From positions 83,648 to 147,647 of the forward strand of contig CALVDR010000005.1 of NCBI GenBank assembly GCA_944326365.1: a stretch of 64,000 bases of DNA, given 5' to 3'. Both the position numbers and the translations under genes were made by a program. This document shows positions 37,100 to 46,111 of the stretch, one piece after another. How positions within the stretch are numbered: position 1 is the stretch's first letter; each line of letters begins with the position of its first letter. The notes beneath the pieces are model-generated. The model searched no databases and was not told the origin of the DNA. It worked only from the letters and a program-made list of their open reading frames with translations. Source of the DNA: an uncultured Bacteroidales bacterium. GTDB lineage: Bacteria > Bacteroidota > Bacteroidia > Bacteroidales > UBA932.

Positions 37100-37870
37100 A
37101 TGAAAAATAGAGAAAAAGAGAATTCTGACGGGTTTTCCGTGGCATTGTGCTGTCATGGTACGGCTGTGCTCAGGACTGCAGGCATGGACTACGCCGTGAA
37201 GCCGGGGTGTGTCATGGTGCAGGTGATGAACGGGTCTGCCGCCATAGTCCGCAAATCACAGGACTATCTCCAGAAATCCGTATCGGTTTCCCTCGATACT
37301 GTACTGGATTTCCCGAGTCCGGTGGACATAGATATCATAAATCTGGCTATCCGCTTTCCAGTATCGGAGCCTGACACGGAAAGGAGGGGGCGTCTTATGG
37401 CGTATTACGATCTTCTGGACAGGCAGGATTCCTGTACTCCGAATGCCTACCGGAAAGAGATCGCCAGGTCCGTCCTCTATGCCCTTATCCTCGAAATATG
37501 TGACCTTTTCAGGTCAATGGCGGCGGAAAGTGCCGATATGCCGAAACCGAAACAGGAGGCATTGACGGATGATTTTTTCAGGCTGCTGGCCATGCATTAC
37601 CGTCAGGAACATACGGTGGAATTTTATGCCGGCAGACTGAACCGTACTCCGAAATATCTCTCGGGAGCCATCAGAAAGCTCACCGGACGTTCCGTACCGG
37701 AGTGGATAGCTTCGAATCTGGTCAGGGAAGCCAAGAATCTGCTGAAGGCGTCGGACAGGACCGTTCTGGAGGTCTCTGAAGAGCTGAATTTCTCCAGTCC
37801 TTCGGTCTTCGTGCAGTTTTTCAGACGGAATACTGGTCTCACCCCGCTCCAGTACCGCCGACAGGGCTGA
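37100..37870 (+). CDS. AraC-family transcriptional regulator
   Basis: 256 residues. The first 150 form a divergent sensor domain (SVALCCHGTAVLRTAGMDYA, cupin-like in its short strands) with no family I can name. The last 100 are a double HTH of AraC type: VEFYAGRLNRTPKYLSGAIR and VLEVSEELNFSSPSVFVQFF, ending FRRNTGLTPLQYRR. Its own promoter lies at 37058. The target may be the downstream promoter at 37897-37926 or the divergent ATPase gene; neither is proven. Confidence 0.85.
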   Translation: MKNREKENSDGFSVALCCHGTAVLRTAGMDYAVKPGCVMVQVMNGSAAIVRKSQDYLQKSVSVSLDTVLDFPSPVDIDIINLAIRFPVSEPDTERRGRLMAYYDLLDRQDSCTPNAYRKEIARSVLYALILEICDLFRSMAAESADMPKPKQEALTDDFFRLLAMHYRQEHTVEFYAGRLNRTPKYLSGAIRKLTGRSVPEWIASNLVREAKNLLKASDRTVLEVSEELNFSSPSVFVQFFRRNTGLTPLQYRRQG

Positions 37871-37896
37871 TTGAAATTATTTGAAATAAATAAATT

Positions 37897-37926
37897 TTGC
37901 AAACATAAATATAATTCGTATTTTTG
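37897..37926 (+). promoter_or_regulatory. Strong consensus promoter upstream of the TlpA/Omp28 operon
   Basis: TTG at 37897-37899, 19-bp spacer, TATTTTTG at 37919-37926. Box sequence and spacing both match the Bacteroidota consensus, the best of the protein-gene promoters here. Transcription should begin near 37933, about 260 nt before the tlpA ATG. Confidence 0.8.
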
Positions 37927-37932
37927 CTCGGA

Positions 37933-38152
37933 AGTACGAATTGGAAATCATAGTCCGGAAGTCCGGACATCAATGGAAATATGGATCTGAAGATATCATC
38001 ATACCCTGTTCTCAATACCTCCGAAATCATTGGGGGGGGGTACGCCGTATCTTCAGTTGCTGTATGGAATTCCGTAGTATGGAATACTGACGCAGCGTTT
38101 TATCCTTATGTTAAAGGATCTGGTATGCAAGATGATACCGGGTCCTTTTTTT
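37933..38152 (+). ncRNA. Putative leader RNA or small transcript of about 220 nt
   Basis: The 324-bp gap between the AraC gene and tlpA is bounded by a consensus promoter and a strong terminator, defining a transcript of about 220 nt. Inside are a perfect hairpin GTCCGG-AAGT-CCGGAC (37953-37968), a run of nine G (38032-38040) and short inverted repeats around GGAATTCC. An ORF begins at ATG 37981 (MDLKISSYPVLNTSEIIGGG) whose frame depends on the G-run; it stays open into tlpA in the wrong frame, so I do not call it as a gene. It could be an attenuator for tlpA, a regulatory RNA or a small-peptide gene. No known riboswitch class was recognised. Confidence 0.45.
38113..38152 (+). terminator. Intrinsic terminator/attenuator before tlpA
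   Basis: A 14-bp stem (38113-38126 with 38135-38148, including two G-T pairs), loop GCAAGATG, and a T-run over 38146-38152. It lies 43 bp upstream of the tlpA ATG and downstream of the promoter at 37897, with no established gene between, the geometry of an attenuator. Confidence 0.8.
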
Positions 38153-38194
38153 ATTCTCCCGCAGACCGTAATTTTAAGAACCCGTATATTAAGT

Positions 38195-38680
38195 ATGAAA
38201 AAATTTCTGATTCTTTCACTGACACTGGGCCTTCTGTCCGTGTCGGCTATGGCGCAGATGCCATCTGTCACCATAGAAGATCACAAGGGCGACGCCTTCA
38301 ATACATCGTCGCTTCTGGAAGAGAAGACACCTATGATCATCTCTTTCTGGTCGACTATCTGCAAACCGTGCATCCGGGAACTTGACGCCATCAACGACGT
38401 GCTCCCTGACTGGCTGGATGAAGCCGATTTCAGGGTAGTGGCAGTGTCTACGGATGACAGCCGCTTCACCACGAAGGCGCGTTCACTGGCAGAAGGCCAC
38501 GGATGGTATGACTTCATCAACCTTTACGACACGAACCAGGAGTTCATGAGAGCCATGAGTGTCTCTGTCACCCCGCAGGTATTTGTCCTGGACGGGGAAG
38601 GGAAGATCGTCTATTCCCATACCGGATATGTTCCCGGAAATGAAGAGGAACTCATAGAGGTCATCAAAGGTCTGGAATAA
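38195..38680 (+). CDS. TlpA/ResA-type thioredoxin-like protein, exported
   Basis: 161 residues from ATG 38195 (signal peptide MKKFLILSLTLGLLSVSAMA). Thioredoxin fold with FWSTICKPCIRELDAIN (C56-K-P-C59) and the cis-proline VTPQVFVLDGEGKIVYSH. The CKPC dipeptide resembles reducing TlpA/ResA proteins rather than DsbA (CPHC). A periplasmic thiol-disulfide reductase is expected. It leads an operon of CxxC lipoproteins, so it may keep their cysteines reduced (inference). The frame is open for 29 codons further upstream, but those overlap the terminator hairpin. Confidence 0.9.
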   Translation: MKKFLILSLTLGLLSVSAMAQMPSVTIEDHKGDAFNTSSLLEEKTPMIISFWSTICKPCIRELDAINDVLPDWLDEADFRVVAVSTDDSRFTTKARSLAEGHGWYDFINLYDTNQEFMRAMSVSVTPQVFVLDGEGKIVYSHTGYVPGNEEELIEVIKGLE

Positions 38681-38694
38681 AGGCATCCTGCAAG

Positions 38695-40338
38695 ATGGAA
38701 AAGGCGGTGAAAGTCATCTGCCTGACACTCCTTGCGGGGGTGTCGGCGTGCATTGCTGCGTCAGCAGCACCTGAAAAGGACGGAAATGCGCCCAAAGGGT
38801 ATCTGAAAGGCAGTTTCGAGACCAATACTACGTGGTACCACGAGGACAAGAGGACCAATGCGACCGTACCTGAGGAGCATTGGGGTTCGAACAATTATCT
38901 GAAACTCGACTATTACAGGGGAAAGTTTTCTGCAGGAATGCAGGTGGAGGCTTATGAGCCGGCTCTGGTAGGTTATCCTGTAGAGCTGGAGAAGGCAGGC
39001 CTGACGAATCTGTATGTCGGGTGGCAGGATGAAAACTTCGGTATCACTGCGGGGTCGTTCTATGACCAGTTCGGCAGCGGTCTGCTGTTCAGAAGCTGGG
39101 AAGACAGGGCTTTGGGACTGAACAATGCTCTCTTCGGTGCGAGATTCACTTACAGTTACAGGGATATAGTTTCTTTCAAGGCTCTCTGGGGAATGCCGAG
39201 ATTCGGAATGGAATATACCGACACCCAGGTGAAAGGGGCGGACCTGAGCTTCGCGCTTTCAAACCTCATAGGCTGGGACGGAATATATCTGGCGCTGGAG
39301 GGGTCGGCTCTGGACAGATATGAACATCCGTCGATCGACCTTGAAGAGTCAGGAGCCGCAGCCAATAATTTCGGCTGGTCAGGAAGGCTTAATCTCGAAA
39401 CTTCTGGCTTTTTCTTCAAAGGTGAATATGTGGATGCCGGAAACAAGTATTACAACAATCCTTATATCCAGTCAGCCGATGACCCTGCATATCTCGGGAA
39501 AAAGGGAAACGCCCAGCTCGTGGAAATGGGCTACAACGGTCACGGCCTCGGCCTGAATGTGACGGCCAGACGTCTGGAATGGATGGATTCGAAAATACTT
39601 ACCGGCAATACATCTACCTCGAATATGCTTAATTATGTGCCGGCGATGTGCACCCAATACACGTATCTGCTCACGACTCTCCATCCGTACACTTCCCGTA
39701 CAGGCGATCTGAACGGAAGATTCGTGAACAGCGGCGAGATAGGAGGGCAGGTGGATGTGTTCTACAATTTCCGCAGAGGAACTGCTCTGGGCGGAAAGAG
39801 GGGTACAAAACTCCATGCGAACTTCTCCACGTACTATACTATCGAGGAAGAAGGGACTGCCAAGGCCGGGAATATGCTCTACAGGGATCTGAGCGTCGAT
39901 GTGGAGAAACAGTGGACCAGGGAATTCAAGATGACTCTCCTGTGGTCCATGCAGGAATACAACCCGAGCTACGGAGCGAACAAGACCACCTGGCTTTCGA
40001 ACATCATCGTGGCTGACCTGCTTTACAAGTTCACGTCCAAATTCTCTACCAGACTCGAACTCCAGTACCTTACTACCCGTGAGGATCACAAAGACTGGAT
40101 GGCAGCCTTGCTGGAGATCAACTTCGCTCCGCGCTGGAGCATCTACGGCAGCGACATGGTAAATCACGGCGACACAGGGACGCATTACTACAATGTAGGG
40201 GTCAGCTATGCCAAGTCCAGAACCAGATTTTCACTGGCATACGGACGCTACAAGGCCGGATATATCTGCTCCGGAGGTGTCTGCCGCGCCATACCGGCGT
40301 ATACGGGAGCCAACTTCACGATAACGACTTCGTTCTGA
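38695..40338 (+). CDS. DUF6029-like outer-membrane beta-barrel protein
   Basis: 547 residues with a signal peptide (MEKAVKVICLTLLAGVSACI). The mature part is beta-strand-rich, with many alternating aromatics (GSNNYLKLDYYRGKFSAGMQ, YNVGVSYAKSRTRFSLAYGR), and ends in NFTITTSF, the terminal-F signature of barrels. It resembles DUF6029 in my recollection: a GSFE-TNT-WY start followed by SNNYLK. No function is known to me. Its position between TlpA and the Omp28 genes suggests a partner for surface or export steps. It starts 14 bp after the tlpA stop. Confidence 0.72.
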   Translation: MEKAVKVICLTLLAGVSACIAASAAPEKDGNAPKGYLKGSFETNTTWYHEDKRTNATVPEEHWGSNNYLKLDYYRGKFSAGMQVEAYEPALVGYPVELEKAGLTNLYVGWQDENFGITAGSFYDQFGSGLLFRSWEDRALGLNNALFGARFTYSYRDIVSFKALWGMPRFGMEYTDTQVKGADLSFALSNLIGWDGIYLALEGSALDRYEHPSIDLEESGAAANNFGWSGRLNLETSGFFFKGEYVDAGNKYYNNPYIQSADDPAYLGKKGNAQLVEMGYNGHGLGLNVTARRLEWMDSKILTGNTSTSNMLNYVPAMCTQYTYLLTTLHPYTSRTGDLNGRFVNSGEIGGQVDVFYNFRRGTALGGKRGTKLHANFSTYYTIEEEGTAKAGNMLYRDLSVDVEKQWTREFKMTLLWSMQEYNPSYGANKTTWLSNIIVADLLYKFTSKFSTRLELQYLTTREDHKDWMAALLEINFAPRWSIYGSDMVNHGDTGTHYYNVGVSYAKSRTRFSLAYGRYKAGYICSGGVCRAIPAYTGANFTITTSF

Positions 40339-40367
40339 TTGTTTAACAGTAAAACGTATTTCAATAC

Positions 40368-41498
40368 ATGAAAAAGATTTATATGATATCGGCAGCGGTG
40401 CTTTCCGCTGCAGCGGCGCTTTCATGTACAGGCAATGTCGATCCGGAAGGGAACGGCAATGGAAGCGGAACCGATACGGCCGACGGCATCTATACAGTCT
40501 CCGTGGACAAGACGGAGCTGGAGGCGGATGCGACTTCGGTAGTGACCTTCACTCTCAAGGACGAGAACGGAATAGATCTTACGCTGTCCGATCCTTCCGG
40601 AGTGTATTTCAGGATAGAATATGAAAACGGTGAATATGAATATCTTGACCGTCTGCAGAAAACTTATTCCGCTTTCGACAACGGCACATATGTTTTCAGG
40701 GGAGTCTACAAGGGAACGCCGAGCGAGAACACCGTCACAGTCACTGCCGTGAACCGCAGCAAGTATGAGAAGTTCCACAGGAATGTGGCTATCTACAAAA
40801 TGACAGGGACATGGTGTCCGAGTTGTCCGTCCATGACTGCCGGTCTCAATGGAATGGAGGATGCCATTAAAGAGCATACGGTCATTCTTGCATGCCACGG
40901 CAACGGTTCCGGCTCTGATCCTTTCCGCATTGTGGTGGATTCCGGAGCGGATGTCGATCTCGGAAATCTGATGCTTTCCACTTTCGGACTTCAGGGATTC
41001 CCTTCGCTGGTCATCAACCTCAATACACCTTTTACGGAGAGAACCAGCTCGGCTATCGAAAAGGCTGTCAATGAGCAGCGCAGAAACTATCCGGCCACAT
41101 GCGGAATCAAGGTGGAGTCAGTGTGCGAAGACGGAAAACTTTCAGCAAAGGCCACGCTGATGTCGGACAAAGGCGGGACTTACGATATCGAATGTGCATT
41201 GCTTTTAGACGACCAGTATGTCGCTGACGGAGCAGAGCCTGACGGGATTTACAATCACATAGTCAGGAGCTATTCAGGCGACTTCTGTTCTTATGCTTCC
41301 GGAAATGCAGTGCAGGTGGCTGCCGGCGAAGAACACGAAAAGACTTTCACCCTGTCCAGCAAAGAACTGTCGGAGCAGCCTGAGAACTGCAGCATAGTCA
41401 TTTATGCGCTGAAGAGGCTTGAGGACGGCACCACCATGGTGGACAATATAGTGTCATGCCCTGTGAACGGGAATGTCGGATACGTTTACAATGAATAA
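40368..41498 (+). CDS. Omp28-type lipoprotein with thioredoxin-like CxxC, paralogue 1
   Basis: 376 residues. Lipobox AAAALSCTGNVDPEG. Residues 40-130 form an Ig-like domain (VSVDKTELEADATSVVTFTL). A thioredoxin-like domain follows, with MTGTWCPSCPSMT (C150-P-S-C153) and the cis-Pro-like LQGFPSLVINL. Further cysteines, C245 in YPATCGIKV and C364 in NIVSCPV, recur in paralogues 2 and 3. This matches the Omp28-related family, named for a Porphyromonas outer-membrane protein whose function is unclear. Likely surface or outer-membrane periplasmic leaflet. Confidence 0.82.
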   Translation: MKKIYMISAAVLSAAAALSCTGNVDPEGNGNGSGTDTADGIYTVSVDKTELEADATSVVTFTLKDENGIDLTLSDPSGVYFRIEYENGEYEYLDRLQKTYSAFDNGTYVFRGVYKGTPSENTVTVTAVNRSKYEKFHRNVAIYKMTGTWCPSCPSMTAGLNGMEDAIKEHTVILACHGNGSGSDPFRIVVDSGADVDLGNLMLSTFGLQGFPSLVINLNTPFTERTSSAIEKAVNEQRRNYPATCGIKVESVCEDGKLSAKATLMSDKGGTYDIECALLLDDQYVADGAEPDGIYNHIVRSYSGDFCSYASGNAVQVAAGEEHEKTFTLSSKELSEQPENCSIVIYALKRLEDGTTMVDNIVSCPVNGNVGYVYNE

Positions 41499-41510
41499 TC
41501 TTTTCCGCTG

Positions 41511-42629
41511 ATGCTGAAGAATGTTATAAGAAAAATAGCACAGTTGTCTTTGCTCGCTGCAGGTGTCATGTCTTGTTCCGGCCATGTCGAGGACGAAACG
41601 GTTCCTGAAGGTGTGCTTCGGATATTCGTGGATGGTGAGACCACGATCCCTGCCGATGGCAGGACGGAAGTCGTTTTCCGCGTGATGTATGGATCGACGG
41701 ATGTCAGCTCATCTCCCGAAATGAACATCATACGCAATTTCGATGGTGACGAGAGCCGTCTTCCGGCAGGTGTCAATGTCTTTTCGACCACTACACCGGG
41801 TACATATACCTTCACTGCGAGATACTATGATGACGGTGCTGTGTACACAGACAATGAAGTGACCGTCACAGCCTCTCCGGCAGGTGAAATCCAGACATCA
41901 CAATGGTATCAGAAAGTCCTTGCATTCCAGTTCACCTCGACTACATGCATAGGATGTCCTGATCTTACATCCGCGCTGAAAAGCATAGAGTCTGAGAAGC
42001 CCGGGGTGCTGTGCCCTGTCGCATTCCATCTCGACTATCAGGGATCCGATCCTATGACGATCCAGCAGTCCAGACAGTTCGCGGCGGAATTCATCGGTTC
42101 TTCCATTGCACTGCCGGCGCTGTATTTCAACATGCACCAGCCTGTTGTGTCCATGTCAAATGTCAAGGCTGTCATTGATGAAGAGCTGGACAGGGAACTG
42201 GACACTTATGAACCGTCCTGCGGAGTCGCCGTGTCATCTGAATTGGCGGAAACAGGGGGCTCGGTCTCCGTATCTGTCAAAGTCAAGTCAAATCTCCAGC
42301 AGAGATGCCGTGTGGCAGTATTTCTGGTTGAGGATGGCATAGTGGCTACGCAGATAGACGACCCGGACTATGTACATGACAATGTAGTGAGGACCGTTCT
42401 CTCAGAAGGCATATACGGAGACTACCTGAACGGCAGGATAGCTCTCTATCCGGGAACCGAATATGAAGAAACTTATAGCGCGGACCTGCCTGAAGCATGG
42501 AATACCGGGAATATGAGAGTCGTGGCGGCCGTGCTTGTCCCGACAGAGGACGGCTCGTCGTATTATGCCGACAATGTGAACAGTTGTCCGCTCGCCGCAG
42601 GTTCATCAGACTATCAGATTGTAAAATGA
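41511..42629 (+). CDS. Omp28-type lipoprotein with CxxC, paralogue 2
   Basis: 372 residues. Lipobox LAAGVMSCSGHVEDE. Same architecture as paralogue 1: Ig-like domain (VDGETTIPADGRTEVVFRV), then FTSTTCIGCPDLT (C146-I-G-C149), YEPSCGVAVSS and NVNSCPLAAG near the C-terminus. The CIGC dipeptide lacks the proline of paralogue 1, which usually means a different redox potential. It starts 12 bp after the previous stop. Confidence 0.82.
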   Translation: MLKNVIRKIAQLSLLAAGVMSCSGHVEDETVPEGVLRIFVDGETTIPADGRTEVVFRVMYGSTDVSSSPEMNIIRNFDGDESRLPAGVNVFSTTTPGTYTFTARYYDDGAVYTDNEVTVTASPAGEIQTSQWYQKVLAFQFTSTTCIGCPDLTSALKSIESEKPGVLCPVAFHLDYQGSDPMTIQQSRQFAAEFIGSSIALPALYFNMHQPVVSMSNVKAVIDEELDRELDTYEPSCGVAVSSELAETGGSVSVSVKVKSNLQQRCRVAVFLVEDGIVATQIDDPDYVHDNVVRTVLSEGIYGDYLNGRIALYPGTEYEETYSADLPEAWNTGNMRVVAAVLVPTEDGSSYYADNVNSCPLAAGSSDYQIVK

Positions 42630-42676
42630 CGCGTCCCCGGCGATTTATTGTACCGGGCCGAAAGAAAGGAATTGAT

Positions 42677-43717
42677 ATGAGAATGATTTTTAGACACAAG
42701 TTTCTGTCAGCCATATCTGTCTTGTTTGCCCTCGCTTCATGCTCGGGCAATGTCGATGACAGTGGTGAAGGCCTGGTCCTCGAGGCTGACAAGACTGAAA
42801 TTAGCGCAGACGGAAAAGAGACTGTGACGTTTGCCGTCACAATGTCCGGAGCTGACGTGACTGCCGATGCCGACATAATATCCGTAGCTGACGGTTCTGT
42901 CCTGGACGGAGCTGTATTCAGTACCGGGGCACCCGGAAATTACGGCTTTTATGCCGAATATCAGGGCGAAATTTCGGAGACTGTCACCATAACGGCTTCA
43001 GGGGAAGTGTCTGCATTCAAAAGAAACTACTGCATAGTGGAGTTTACGGCGCAGCAGTGCACATTCTGCCCTGACGGATCTGATTTCCTGTTCGGATATT
43101 TCCTGCCGGAACGCATGGCGGGAGAAACTGCTGTGGTCCTGGCTTTTCACAGCAACAGCATGGGGGAAGACATATTCTATATTGACGGCACGGAAGAAAT
43201 GCGTTCGCATTTCGGAAGCCAGGATCTGCCGTCCTTTGTCTTCGACATGCGCGATGCAGGCTCAAGGGGGATATTGAGTTCGGCGTTCCAGGCATCAAAG
43301 ACTGAATATCCGGCTCATTGCGCCCTGTCTCTGTCTTCAGAGCTTTCGTCTGACGGAAAGACAGCGGAAGTGGCAGTTGGGCTCACCTCATCCGTAAACT
43401 CTTCATACAGGGTGGCGCTTTTCGTAGTCGAAGACAGAATACAGGCTGGTCAGGATACTCCTTTGGGCCATGAGGATGATTATGTCCACAGGGATGTAGT
43501 CCGTTCTGTAGTCACGGGAAGCTGGCAGGGCGACAATTTCGGAGAGCTGGCCTCGGGTCAGGAAGTCACGAAAGAGTATACCGTGCAGGTCGACCCTTCA
43601 TGGAATATTGAAAATGTCACTGTATGCGCAGTCGCATATGACGAAAACGGATATGCGAACAATTGCCTCGGCTGCGGCATGGACGGCGGCAAGGAAGATT
43701 ATCAGTTCAACGACTGA
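42677..43717 (+). CDS. Omp28-type lipoprotein with CxxC, paralogue 3
   Basis: 346 residues from ATG 42677 (MRMIFRHKFLSAISVLFALA, lipobox LASCSGN). The in-frame ATG at 42626 overlaps the previous stop (ATGA) but would put 17 charged residues before the signal. Ig-like segment ADKTEISADGKETVTFAVTM, then FTAQQCTFCPDG (C128-T-F-C131), YPAHCALSLSS, and a second C-terminal pair NNCLGCGMDGG not present in its paralogues. The three genes look like tandem duplicates that have diverged mainly around the active dipeptide. Confidence 0.82.
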   Translation: MRMIFRHKFLSAISVLFALASCSGNVDDSGEGLVLEADKTEISADGKETVTFAVTMSGADVTADADIISVADGSVLDGAVFSTGAPGNYGFYAEYQGEISETVTITASGEVSAFKRNYCIVEFTAQQCTFCPDGSDFLFGYFLPERMAGETAVVLAFHSNSMGEDIFYIDGTEEMRSHFGSQDLPSFVFDMRDAGSRGILSSAFQASKTEYPAHCALSLSSELSSDGKTAEVAVGLTSSVNSSYRVALFVVEDRIQAGQDTPLGHEDDYVHRDVVRSVVTGSWQGDNFGELASGQEVTKEYTVQVDPSWNIENVTVCAVAYDENGYANNCLGCGMDGGKEDYQFND

Positions 43718-43755
43718 ATCGTAAAACAACAATAAACAAAATATAAATCAATGCA

Positions 43756-46080
43756 ATGAAAAAGATTTTCAACATTCTTTTAGCGGTGGCGATGTCTGCC
43801 GCGGCTTTGTCTCTTTCTTCATGCAAGGATGAGACTCTCGACCCGGACAATCCCGGGGGAACACAGACAGATCCGTCTACATTCCCGGATCCGCTGGATC
43901 ATTCATCCGTCGCATACCCTATCGCATGGACTCCGTATGTAGTCGAGCAGGGCGCTGACGGCGTATCCATAGAAGTGACTTCCCTTTCAGAAAAGGATTT
44001 CACTTTCGTGTGCCGTCCAGGTTCGGCAGTGAAGTCATTCAAGGTTTGCGCCTTCCCTCTCTCAGGTCTCTACAACCATCTCATCAACCTCAACTGGGAT
44101 GCCGGAATCACTGCAGAAGCAGTCGAAGAAATCCTCCGCTCATATCTTCATGAGGGCAGCTCAGGAGCTGAACTTGGGTATGTCGGCGGTGCAGACCTTA
44201 CATATAATATCGAAGGTGAGGATGACAACGAGATTGAGATAGTATGGTCTGAAGCAGGCTATACTTTCGTGCCTCCTATCGTTCCGGATGCCGAATACCT
44301 GATTCTGGCTCTGGCATATTACGAGAAAGATGCCCAGACCCAGGCCGGATTGTCCATCTGCTATGTGAGGACTCCTCACAGGCCTCTGGTCGGCAATCCT
44401 GACATTGAGATAGATATACAGCCTGCATATGGCGGTTTCATACTGGATTATGCACCTATGTCTGCCGATGCCGTCGCTTTCTATGAATTCACAGGCGTGA
44501 AGTCAGAGATAGAGGCATATATCGATGCTTTCGGAGAGAAAACCTTCACTGATTATCTCCGCAACATGATGCTTCAGGATGCCTATCCGTTCGACGGGAT
44601 AGAGAATCCTTTCCCTATGCCGATAGAACTCACAGCAGAGCAGGCGGCCGATGCCATGGCCGCTGCAGTGGCAGTCGATGTGAACGGCACACCTGGAGAA
44701 CTCAGGACAGCCGATGTGTCCGTGAAGGAAATACCTGAAAATGCCCAGATTGCCGAAGCTACTGTCACTGTGGACCAGAACCATATAGGTTCTCTCGTAT
44801 TCTGGCTCTCGGCAGATATGGACAAGTACACCAGAGAAGTGGATATCCGACACTACACCAAAGCTGAATGGGATTCCAAATTCGCAAATGATAAGGAAGC
44901 GCGCAAAGCTCTCATCCCGGAACTCAAGGATGAAGGCTGGGTGATCCAGAATCCTAATTTCAAGTATGACGATTCCATCATGGATGCCCAGGGTGAAGGT
45001 GCCGAGGTCCCTGCCTACAGGATAGACATGAAGGATATCCTCCCTGATACGGAATATGTGATAGCCTACATAGCTGTGAACTATTTCGGTGAGGCGGATG
45101 ATGTTCATGTTACCGAGCCGTTTAAAACCAAACCGAGGAATGTTACAGATCCGTCTAAGTTCAACGGGAATTTCAAAGTGGAAATCGTGGATGGAGAAAG
45201 CCCGATAGGAATCACGGTGAAATTCACGTACGATCCTGAGGATGTAGCTGCCTATTACTGGCAGGTGGTAGCACCTATTGCTGGTGGCCAGGGCGGCCTT
45301 GTCCCGGGATATCCTCTTCTGGAAGGGGACAAGCTTGATTGGGAAAACACTACGCATGAGCAGTGGATCAAGTATTATTTCGAGGCGGAAGATTCATACG
45401 GCAATCCTCTTTGCAATATCTGGTTCTACAACTGGGATGACCTCGTTTCAGGCACGGACCCTCTCGGAAATCCAGTAAGCAATTCTTCGGGAACTACAGT
45501 GCTGAACGATGACGGTACCGTTACGGACCAGTGGACTTATGCCGATATGGTGCCTGGAACCTTGTACAGCCTTGTGGCTGCTCCTGAAGACTGGGACGGA
45601 AATGTAGGAGAAACGAAACTCTATGAAGGATATACTGCCGCATTGGAGGCAGGTCCGAATCCTAAGGTGCAGATGACTGCCCAGACTTATACTGACGGAA
45701 GCGGATTCACAGTCATATTCAATCCGGTGGAACAGGTAGGAAGAATGCTTGTCATGCAGGCTACCACTTCAAACGAGATTTCTGCCTCATGGAGTCCTGC
45801 CGATCTGGTGAACGGGAAAGTGAAGGAAGACGGCTTGCTCAATGAAAATGATATACTTACTACTCTGCGCGCTGCTGTATTGGGCGACGGTACAGAAGAC
45901 GGCGGTACCGGCGGTCTGACCTATTATACGGAGACAGAGATGCCGTATACCGGCACCGAACCGTGCATTACTATGTGCATCCCTGTAGGAGCAGATGGCA
46001 GCACACCAGTTTACGGAGAGCTGCTTTATGTCATCTACGACGGCCATGAGCTTCATTATGATGTCGCAGACTTCCTTTAA
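43756..46080 (+). CDS. Large surface lipoprotein with Fn3-like repeats, unknown function
   Basis: 774 residues. Lipobox ALSLSSCKDETLDPDNPGG, acidic and proline-rich after the Cys as in surface-exposed Bacteroidota lipoproteins. The rest is a series of beta-sandwich-like modules whose strands carry the pattern DTEYVIAYIAVNYFG / GTLYSLVAAPEDWDG, suggesting fibronectin type III or similar. Two rough repeats of about 200 residues are visible but not exact. It has no catalytic motif that I can see. Gap to the previous gene is 38 bp without a promoter box. Confidence 0.6.
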   Translation: MKKIFNILLAVAMSAAALSLSSCKDETLDPDNPGGTQTDPSTFPDPLDHSSVAYPIAWTPYVVEQGADGVSIEVTSLSEKDFTFVCRPGSAVKSFKVCAFPLSGLYNHLINLNWDAGITAEAVEEILRSYLHEGSSGAELGYVGGADLTYNIEGEDDNEIEIVWSEAGYTFVPPIVPDAEYLILALAYYEKDAQTQAGLSICYVRTPHRPLVGNPDIEIDIQPAYGGFILDYAPMSADAVAFYEFTGVKSEIEAYIDAFGEKTFTDYLRNMMLQDAYPFDGIENPFPMPIELTAEQAADAMAAAVAVDVNGTPGELRTADVSVKEIPENAQIAEATVTVDQNHIGSLVFWLSADMDKYTREVDIRHYTKAEWDSKFANDKEARKALIPELKDEGWVIQNPNFKYDDSIMDAQGEGAEVPAYRIDMKDILPDTEYVIAYIAVNYFGEADDVHVTEPFKTKPRNVTDPSKFNGNFKVEIVDGESPIGITVKFTYDPEDVAAYYWQVVAPIAGGQGGLVPGYPLLEGDKLDWENTTHEQWIKYYFEAEDSYGNPLCNIWFYNWDDLVSGTDPLGNPVSNSSGTTVLNDDGTVTDQWTYADMVPGTLYSLVAAPEDWDGNVGETKLYEGYTAALEAGPNPKVQMTAQTYTDGSGFTVIFNPVEQVGRMLVMQATTSNEISASWSPADLVNGKVKEDGLLNENDILTTLRAAVLGDGTEDGGTGGLTYYTETEMPYTGTEPCITMCIPVGADGSTPVYGELLYVIYDGHELHYDVADFL

Positions 46081-46111
46081 TGGAAAATAACGGACTTTAG
46101 ATCTTTATATT

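Noticed and set aside
37933..38152. TPP, FMN or SAM riboswitch in the tlpA leader
   Set aside because: None of the conserved core motifs of these classes is seen and tlpA is not a typical target.
37981..38385. 134-codon ORF from ATG 37981 spanning the leader and overlapping tlpA
   Set aside because: It crosses the strong terminator stem and runs over 190 bp inside tlpA in another frame. The N-terminal part is discussed as a possible short peptide, but a 134-residue protein is not supported.
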